Assembly: GCA_910578305.1 (NCBI GenBank)
Contig: CAJTQH010000011.1
Location: 4,518 to 27,672, forward strand
Source: an uncultured Muribaculaceae bacterium
Lineage (GTDB): Bacteria; Bacteroidota; Bacteroidia; Bacteroidales; Muribaculaceae
DNA length: 23,155 nt
Direction of reading: 5' to 3'
Made by a program: the position numbers and the translations under genes. The first letter of the stretch is position 1, and every line of letters begins with the position of its first letter. Below, piece after piece: positions 15,537 through 21,070 of the stretch. Below the pieces are notes generated by a model, which saw nothing but the letters and a program-made list of their open reading frames with translations, did no database searches and was not told the DNA's origin.

Positions 15537-16244
15537 TTATGCAAATTGATCTATAATGTGAAATGTGTCGCAGGCCACAATTGCAGCTGTCTCTGTGCGC
15601 AGCCTGTTGTTGCCAAGAGTCACAGGTGTCCATTCCGCTTTTAGAGCCATGTCTATCTCTTCTGGCGAAAAATCGCCTTCGGGGCCTATGAGTATCACTG
15701 TGTCGGCACATGGTTTGTATTCGCGTACAAGTTCACGGCGCGGAATGGCCGGATCGCAGTAGGCCATGAATCGTTGAACGTCTGGGTAGCCTGCTATGAC
15801 GGAATTTATGGTGGTCATGGGCATTATTTGGGGCAGAACGCTTTTAAGTGACTGTTTCATGGCCGATACAGCTATTTTCTCCAGTCGTTCGATCTTTATC
15901 TCCTTTCGTTCTGAGCGGCGGCAAAGCACCGGCACTATGCGGTTGACACCTATTTCTGTAAGTTTTTCCACCATCCATTCCATGCGGTCCATGTGTTTGG
16001 TGGGTGCTACTGCTACGGTGATGTGTTGTCTCCAAGAAAGCGGCATGTCAGTTTTGTCCACAATCTCCACAGCGGCATGCTTGGAGTGAGCGTCGGCAAG
16101 CACACACGTAAATCTGTGGCCTTTGCCGTCGATAACTTCCAGGTGGTCGCCTTGTCGCATGCGCAACACACGCACGCAATGTTGCGAGTCACTTTCAGGC
16201 AGAGTCAGTGTCGACTCTATGTCAGGGGCATAGAACTGTATCAT
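15537..16244 (-). CDS. rsmE: 16S rRNA (uracil-1498-N3)-methyltransferase RsmE
   Basis: RsmE methylates U1498 in the decoding region of 16S rRNA using S-adenosylmethionine. The 235 residues show the N-terminal PUA-like domain (HCVRVLRMRQGDHLEVIDGKG) and the SPOUT methyltransferase domain. In the latter are AVAPTKHMDRMEWMVEKLTE, RSERKEIKIERLEKIA, and near the C-terminus the knot motifs IGPEGDFSPEE and LGNNRLRTETAA. Length and motif order are standard. It sits 24 bp after the MFS permease gene and 13 bp before kdsA, within a long minus-strand run without visible internal promoters or terminators, so it is probably cotranscribed. Confidence 0.97.
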   Translation of the reverse strand: MIQFYAPDIESTLTLPESDSQHCVRVLRMRQGDHLEVIDGKGHRFTCVLADAHSKHAAVEIVDKTDMPLSWRQHITVAVAPTKHMDRMEWMVEKLTEIGVNRIVPVLCRRSERKEIKIERLEKIAVSAMKQSLKSVLPQIMPMTTINSVIAGYPDVQRFMAYCDPAIPRRELVREYKPCADTVILIGPEGDFSPEEIDMALKAEWTPVTLGNNRLRTETAAIVACDTFHIIDQFA

Positions 16245-16268
16245 CGATCGTAGTATCGGTTGTCAGTT

Positions 16269-17588
16269 TCAGATGAGGCTGTTGGAATCGTCGGTTATGG
16301 CACTATCCACGGTGACGCGAGGTTTCTCGTCGTCGCGGAATATCAGCCAGAACAATATGGCCACCGCCAGAGCGTATGCTGCGAATATGTACCAAGAGGT
16401 GTGCCATCCCGATATCTGGGCCTCCGGCGATGTCTGCGAATAAACGTAGTGGTTGACCACCTGGCCGGCCGCGAGTGTGCCGAACGTTGCTCCGATGCCG
16501 TTGGTCATGAGCATGAACAGCCCCTGGGCACTGCTTCGCATCGAAGGATCTGTCTGTTTGTCGACATAAAGAGATCCGGATATGTTGAAGAAATCAAATG
16601 CCACACCGTAGACTATCATCGACAGGACGAAAAGCCACACACCGGATCCGGGATTGCCTATGCCGAAAAATCCGAACCGGAGCACCCAGCCTATCATGGC
16701 TATCATCATCACACCTTTTATGCCAAACCGTTTCAGACAGAATGGTATGAGAAGTATGCACAGAGTCTCGCTCATCTGTGACAGTGAGATAAGTGCTGTG
16801 GCATTTTGTGCACCCCATGAATCGGCATACTCGGCCACACTTTCAAATGCGTTGATGAATGTAGTGCCGTAGCCGTTGGTAATTTGTAATGACACTCCAA
16901 GAAACATGGCGAATATAAAGAAAATCGCCATTTTTTTTTCTTTGAACAAAGTGAATGCTCGAAGACCGAACGCATCTACCAGTGATGTAGACGCTGCTTT
17001 AGAAGTGGGGCACGATGGCATTGACAGGGCATAGGCAGCAAGTATTATGCTGAACAAGCCCGATGATAATAACTGGAAATATGTCTTCTGCATGGAAACT
17101 CCGTCGACCGGCAGGAAATTGGTCAGAAGCATAGAGGCTATGAATCCCACGGTGCCGAACACTCGTATAGGAGGAAAGTGCTTTACCGTGTCGAGACCGG
17201 CTTTGTTAAGAGCGGTGTATGCCACGGAGTTGGCAAGACCGATGGTAGGCATGAAAAATGCTACGGATATGGTGTAGAGCAAGAACAATGGTCCGAATTC
17301 CACCTGATCACCAGCACTGTAACAATAGTAAGTGGCGGCGGCCATGAACACGCCTGCAATCAGATGACACAGACTGAGCATGCGCTGTGCCTGAATCCAG
17401 CGGTCGGCAATGATGCCGACTATGGCGGGCATGAATATCGAAACGATCCCCTGTACAGTATAGAACCAATAGATCTTATCGCCCAGACCTACGCTTGCAA
17501 GATAGATGCCTAAAGAAGTAAGGTAAGCACCCCATACGGCGAATTCAAGGAAATTCATCGCCGCAAGTTTGACTTTTATCGAAGACAT
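16269..17588 (-). CDS. MFS transporter, nucleoside:H+ symporter (NupG/XapB) type
   Basis: The 439-residue protein has about twelve hydrophobic membrane segments and the N-terminal pattern MNFLEFAVWGAYLTSLG followed by GIIADRWIQAQR, characteristic of the NupG/XapB nucleoside:proton symporter branch of the major facilitator superfamily. It would sit in the inner membrane and import nucleosides with protons; the substrate is inferred by family resemblance only. The central loop contains CPTSKAAS and a lysine-rich stretch (LFKEKKMAIF) encoded partly by nine consecutive A bases. It starts 22 bp after the bifunctional nuclease stop and ends 24 bp before rsmE. Confidence 0.88.
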   Translation of the reverse strand: MSSIKVKLAAMNFLEFAVWGAYLTSLGIYLASVGLGDKIYWFYTVQGIVSIFMPAIVGIIADRWIQAQRMLSLCHLIAGVFMAAATYYCYSAGDQVEFGPLFLLYTISVAFFMPTIGLANSVAYTALNKAGLDTVKHFPPIRVFGTVGFIASMLLTNFLPVDGVSMQKTYFQLLSSGLFSIILAAYALSMPSCPTSKAASTSLVDAFGLRAFTLFKEKKMAIFFIFAMFLGVSLQITNGYGTTFINAFESVAEYADSWGAQNATALISLSQMSETLCILLIPFCLKRFGIKGVMMIAMIGWVLRFGFFGIGNPGSGVWLFVLSMIVYGVAFDFFNISGSLYVDKQTDPSMRSSAQGLFMLMTNGIGATFGTLAAGQVVNHYVYSQTSPEAQISGWHTSWYIFAAYALAVAILFWLIFRDDEKPRVTVDSAITDDSNSLI

Positions 17589-17610
17589 GATGATATTAAA
17601 TTATAAGGTG

Positions 17611-18243
17611 TTATTTGGATTTTTTATGTTGCAGTATTTCTTTTACACGGGCTGCCTCTTCGTATCGCTCCTGATCGATGAGGCGTGCAAGTGTGCGTTC
17701 AAGTTCCTCTATGGAATAGTTTTCCAGACGTGGTTCTTGTGTAGTCGTAGCTTCGTCGGAATATTCAGGAGCATTATAAGCGGCAGCTTCGTCGTCGGCT
17801 TCGTCAGATTGCAGTTCGTCGTCGGTCTGAGCCTCCATGAGAAATCCTGTTTCGTCGAGTATGGCTGCAGTGGTGAAAATGGGGGCTCCGGTACGCATGG
17901 CTATCGCTATGGCGTCGGATGTGCGTGAGTCTATTTTAATAGTGCGGTCACCATCGGTAAATGTAAGTTCCGACGAGAATATGCCGTCTTCAAACTTGTA
18001 TATGAACACTTCCGATAGTTTTACTCCGAAAGCATGGGCAAAGCTTACAAAAAGATCGTGGGTCATGGGACGCGGAGGCGTGATACTTTCCATCCGCAAC
18101 GCTATCGACTGAGCCTCGGCGGCACCGATCACTACAGGTATACGATAGGGGCCGCCTGCCTGAGCCAATATCAGCGCATAGGCTCCACTCTGGATCTGAG
18201 AGTAGGAGATGCCCAGTACTTTAAGTCTTATCCTGCTTGTCAT
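17611..18243 (-). CDS. Bifunctional nuclease family (BFN/DUF151) protein with C-terminal UVR motif
   Basis: The first 135 or so residues of this 210-residue protein match the BFN domain (DUF151): GGPYRIPVVIGAAEAQSIAL, RPMTHDLFVSF, FEDGIFSSEL and IDSRTSDAIAIAMRTGAPIF. Plant members of the family have been reported to cut both RNA and DNA. An acidic low-complexity linker follows (ETGFLMEAQTDDELQSDEAD). The protein ends in a UVR helical hairpin (about 177-210, ELERTLARLIDQERYEEAARVKE), the motif UvrB and UvrC use to contact each other. This combination is regular in Bacteroidota. It lies 29 bp after mnmA and 22 bp before the permease gene. A nuclease role in this organism is inferred, not shown. 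Confidence 0.9.
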   Translation of the reverse strand: MTSRIRLKVLGISYSQIQSGAYALILAQAGGPYRIPVVIGAAEAQSIALRMESITPPRPMTHDLFVSFAHAFGVKLSEVFIYKFEDGIFSSELTFTDGDRTIKIDSRTSDAIAIAMRTGAPIFTTAAILDETGFLMEAQTDDELQSDEADDEAAAYNAPEYSDEATTTQEPRLENYSIEELERTLARLIDQERYEEAARVKEILQHKKSK

Positions 18244-18272
18244 TCAGCTGTTGTAACTATAATAGGTGTTGA

Positions 18273-19361
18273 TTAAATTTTCAGGTCATTTATATCTCGT
18301 CCGGTAATGATGCCGCTGCCGTAGCACAGGCGGCTGTCACGGTCGTATATCACAGCAAATTGTCCGGGAGCTATACCCTGTACTTTGCGTTCGCTTTCAA
18401 TCACGTATTCCATACCGCCGAGATGGGTGAGTTTGCCCGGCAGAAAGTCCGGAGAGTGGCGGTTTTTGAATGTGATGTCCACGCTGCCGGTTTCGTGTTT
18501 CCACGGATTGAGTGTGATCCAGTGCATTTCATCCAGATGCAGTGTATGGCCGTATTGCTTTTCGGTGTTATATCCATTGGATACGTATATCACATTGTCG
18601 TGCACGTTTTTTTTCACCACATACCACGGACCTCCGCTAAGGCCCAGCCCCTTGCGCTGCCCGATGGTGTGAAACCAATAGCCACGGTGCTCGCCGAGTT
18701 TTCGTCCGGTCTCTATCTCTACGATAGGGCCGGGACGTTCGCCAAGGTGGCGGCGTATGAAGTCGTTATAATTGATTTTTCCCAGAAAACAGATTCCTTG
18801 GCTGTCGCGGCGGTAAGCATTAGGCATTTCTGTGGCAATGGCGATCTCGCGTACCTGAGCTTTTGGCATGTTGCCGATGGGAAACATCAGGTGTTCAAGC
18901 TGGCTGTAGTCTATTCTGGCAAGAAAATCGGTCTGGTCTTTTACGGGATCAACGGCAGTGCCCAGATATGTCATACCGTCAATGATATGTGTAGTGGCAT
19001 AATGGCCGGTGGCCGTCTTGTCGAATTCGTGACCCCAGCGACGTTCGAAATATCCGAATTTTATCATCTTGTTGCACATGATGTCGGGGTTGGGGGTCAG
19101 GCCTTCGCGCACTGTCTGAAGTGCATATTCCATGACGTTTTCCCAATATTCCTCATGAAGCGACACTACATCAAATGGCAACGCATAGCGTCGGGCTATG
19201 AAACGGCACATTTCGATGTCCTCTTCGGCCGAGCAGTCGCCCTCGTCAGTGTCAAGTCCGATGCGGATATAAAACAGATGCAGTTCGTGTCCTTGTTCGA
19301 GCAGCCGATGCACGGCCACTGCGCTGTCCACGCCTCCAGATATCAATACGGCTATTTTCAT
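18273..19361 (-). CDS. mnmA: tRNA-specific 2-thiouridylase MnmA (divergent paralogue type)
   Basis: MnmA adds sulfur to U34 of glutamate, glutamine and lysine tRNAs, using ATP and a sulfur relay. The PP-loop SGGVDS is at residues 8-13, and the two catalytic cysteines are in NPDIMCNKMIKFG (C96) and SQGICFLGKINY (C191). ATGHYA and the C-terminal beta-barrel (GLSGGPWYVVKKN, APGQFAVIYD) are also present, in 362 residues. The ATG at 19361 is used; an in-frame TTG three codons upstream is not convincing. Some usually strict positions differ from E. coli: IRIG replaces the MKNW-like segment and KDQTDFLARI replaces KDQSYFL. This may be one of several MnmA paralogues known in Bacteroidales. It sits between doxX-like and nuclease genes with gaps of 33 and 29 bp. 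Confidence 0.9.
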   Translation of the reverse strand: MKIAVLISGGVDSAVAVHRLLEQGHELHLFYIRIGLDTDEGDCSAEEDIEMCRFIARRYALPFDVVSLHEEYWENVMEYALQTVREGLTPNPDIMCNKMIKFGYFERRWGHEFDKTATGHYATTHIIDGMTYLGTAVDPVKDQTDFLARIDYSQLEHLMFPIGNMPKAQVREIAIATEMPNAYRRDSQGICFLGKINYNDFIRRHLGERPGPIVEIETGRKLGEHRGYWFHTIGQRKGLGLSGGPWYVVKKNVHDNVIYVSNGYNTEKQYGHTLHLDEMHWITLNPWKHETGSVDITFKNRHSPDFLPGKLTHLGGMEYVIESERKVQGIAPGQFAVIYDRDSRLCYGSGIITGRDINDLKI

Positions 19362-19394
19362 TTGCTGCAACGGAGAGAGGGTAAGATAAGATAG

Positions 19395-19907
19395 TTATAC
19401 TTCGTCGAGTTCTTCTTTTTCATCCTTGCCCTGCCGGCCTATGATGAACAATGATATGAAATAATCGAGCGAGATTTTGCCCGGTCCGGCCAGCAGAAGA
19501 TACAGATAGATACCTATGAACATTACCGGAAGATAGCCGGGTTCTGTGCTGTCGAGTCCGTAAATTGAGTGGTGGGGCAGGAGATCGTGCAGGATATAAT
19601 ATTCAGCAGCGATCATAGACAGTATGGGCGGCAGAGTGTTGAGACGGGTCAGAAATCCCACCATTATACAAAGCGAGCATACAAGTTCTATGATTATCAT
19701 TAAAGTGAGGCATATTGGCGATGATAGACCCAGTATGGACGGAAAGTCGATGCTGAGTTCGGAATAGTTGACAAGATGGCGTATGCCAAACTGCATGAAC
19801 ATGATGCCTACGAATAGTCGCATGAACAGTCGTGCCATGTTGCTGTATGTGTAGCCTGTGAATCGCAGGAAGCATCTTGACAGGAATTGATTGAAACGGT
19901 TGTCCAT
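19395..19907 (-). CDS. DoxX family membrane protein
   Basis: A 170-residue membrane protein with four probable transmembrane helices, matching the DoxX family. It shows MARLFMRLFVGIMFMQFGIRHL at the start of the domain, then IIIELVCSLCIMVGFLTRL, a segment around LPPILSMIAAEYYILHDLL, and a last helix in LPVMFIGIYLYLLLAGPGKISLDYFI. Helix 2 glutamate and the closing GPGKISLD are family hallmarks. DoxX proteins elsewhere act with thiol or superoxide-related redox enzymes in the membrane; the role here is unknown. The C-terminus is charged (GRQGKDEKEELDEV), probably cytoplasmic. It lies between the thioredoxin-like gene (50 bp) and mnmA (33 bp). Confidence 0.88.
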   Translation of the reverse strand: MDNRFNQFLSRCFLRFTGYTYSNMARLFMRLFVGIMFMQFGIRHLVNYSELSIDFPSILGLSSPICLTLMIIIELVCSLCIMVGFLTRLNTLPPILSMIAAEYYILHDLLPHHSIYGLDSTEPGYLPVMFIGIYLYLLLAGPGKISLDYFISLFIIGRQGKDEKEELDEV

Positions 19908-19957
19908 ATATTTTGAGAGTGAAATTTGTCTTGAATAGTTACAACGGGACGATGTGT

Positions 19958-20878
19958 TTAGTTCTCTGCCGGCTTGGCCCGGGGCGTGCGCACAACCGGA
20001 GCTATACGTGCCATAATGTCGAGTATTACGTTTACATCGGAGGTTTTCATCAGTATCGAGCCGTTGGGATTGAGAAGATAGAATGCCGGAGAATGACGCA
20101 GGTCGTACAGCTCGTCGATATCAGGCGACGCCACTGTTTTCCATGCCTTCGGGTAGGTTATGGCCTGTGACGACCATTCAAAACCGGGCTCGCCGGGATA
20201 TATGCTGATTATGTCTATCTTGCCCGCATCCACAAGCCTGTTGGTCAGTATGTCTGCGTCGAGTCTTATGCGAGCCAGGTTGCAGTCAGTGCAGTCTGGA
20301 TCGTTGAAGAACAATATGGTGCCGAGTTTAGAGCTGTCGGCTTCGAAGCGTCCGTTTGCTCCGTCGATATCTACGTAGTCAAACGCCGGAGCCGTCATGC
20401 CGGGCTGGCAGGTGTTGAGGATGTTTAGCTGGTGCTGATAGCGGAGTTTGCTGTTCTTGTCGATTTTTTTGTTACGCACTATCGGTTCGAGAAAATGGAT
20501 GTATAGTTCGTCACTTGCAAATACGGCAGTGTCGCTGTATAGCATCCCTTCGGCCAGTTCGCCTATGAAAAGCATGTCTTTTGGCTGTTTGCTCAGTTTG
20601 CTCATGAATGCATCAACCGAGCTGAACACTGCATCGGCCGACGCATGCGGCATCAGTTCCATATAGTCGTAAAACGCACGTGACATTTTGTCACGTGCCG
20701 AGAATGCTTTCTTAAGATCGCAGAAGTCCCAATAATGCTGAATGTAGTAGTCGGCACGTCGTTGAAATGACTTTATTGAGTCGGGAACCAGCGGAAGCTG
20801 AAAGAATTGAGAACTTTCCTGCTGAGCCTGAGCCGATAGCGACATAATTAAAGTGAGTATGAAGAGTATTCGTTTCAT
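19958..20878 (-). CDS. Periplasmic DUF5106 / thioredoxin-like fold protein
   Basis: This 306-residue protein has a signal peptide (MKRILFILTLIMSLSAQAQ, cleavage after AQA). A helical N-terminal region matching the DUF5106 type follows, including the YYIQHYWDFCDLKKAFS segment. The C-terminal half is a thioredoxin-like domain with the redox motif DPDCTDC (C196 and C199), then a strand-rich region ending in the cis-proline loop HSPAFYLLNPNGSIL. It is most likely a periplasmic thiol-disulfide protein related to TlpA/ResA; its partner is unknown. The gene opens the long minus-strand run, with a TAnnTTTG promoter at 20933-20964, and the DoxX gene follows after 50 bp. The family call is good; redox activity is inferred from CxxC. 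Confidence 0.88.
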   Translation of the reverse strand: MKRILFILTLIMSLSAQAQQESSQFFQLPLVPDSIKSFQRRADYYIQHYWDFCDLKKAFSARDKMSRAFYDYMELMPHASADAVFSSVDAFMSKLSKQPKDMLFIGELAEGMLYSDTAVFASDELYIHFLEPIVRNKKIDKNSKLRYQHQLNILNTCQPGMTAPAFDYVDIDGANGRFEADSSKLGTILFFNDPDCTDCNLARIRLDADILTNRLVDAGKIDIISIYPGEPGFEWSSQAITYPKAWKTVASPDIDELYDLRHSPAFYLLNPNGSILMKTSDVNVILDIMARIAPVVRTPRAKPAEN

Positions 20879-20911
20879 GATCGGTCGGTAGAATTATGTT
20901 GTGGTGCGATA

Positions 20912-20929
20912 TTGGCACGTTTATTGCAT
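20912..20929 (+). promoter_or_regulatory. Sigma-54-like (-24/-12) promoter sequence upstream of clpB
   Basis: TTGGCACGTTTATTGCAT at 20912-20929 matches the RpoN consensus TTGGCACG-N4-TTGCW at every position, with GG (20914-20915) and GC (20926-20927) ten bases apart. It points toward clpB; transcription would start near 20939 with a leader of about 130 bases. It overlaps the region used by the divergent promoter. No activator gene or RpoN is visible in the window. Confidence 0.5.
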
Positions 20930-20932
20930 TTA

Positions 20933-20964
20933 CAAAATTAACAATAATCATCAATACCCTACAA
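20933..20964 (-). promoter_or_regulatory. Bacteroidota-type promoter for the DUF5106 gene run
   Basis: On the minus strand TAATTTTG (20940-20933) matches the -7 consensus TAnnTTTG, and TTG (20964-20962) lies 21 bases upstream in the -33 place. Transcription should start near 20926, about 50 bases before the ATG at 20878, probably serving several of the minus-strand genes that follow. Confidence 0.65.
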
Positions 20965-21020
20965 CAGATTGGATGAAAAAATATGTCATAATATGTATTT
21001 TTCACAACATTAGGGCTGTA

Positions 21021-21035
21021 CCGATTGTTAATCGG
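21021..21035. repeat. Inverted repeat in the clpB leader
   Basis: CCGATT (21021-21026) and AATCGG (21030-21035) form a perfect 6-bp inverted repeat around GTT, ending 35 bases before the clpB ATG. A second overlapping pair, TTAATC (21028-21033) and GATTAA (21047-21052), uses part of it. It is unlike CIRCE or CtsR sites. It may be an operator or an mRNA hairpin, or chance. Confidence 0.4.
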
Positions 21036-21070
21036 GTATAACTTCAGATTAACTATTTATATCAGATATT

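Noticed and set aside
15524..15544. Upstream TTG start for kdsA at 15544
   Set aside because: It would overlap the rsmE stop, and the added seven residues are not part of the family; ATG 15523 is better.
18360..19394. 344-codon open frame on the plus strand
   Set aside because: It is antisense to mnmA, whose catalytic motifs are all in the opposite frame; the translation is cysteine- and histidine-rich with no family resemblance.
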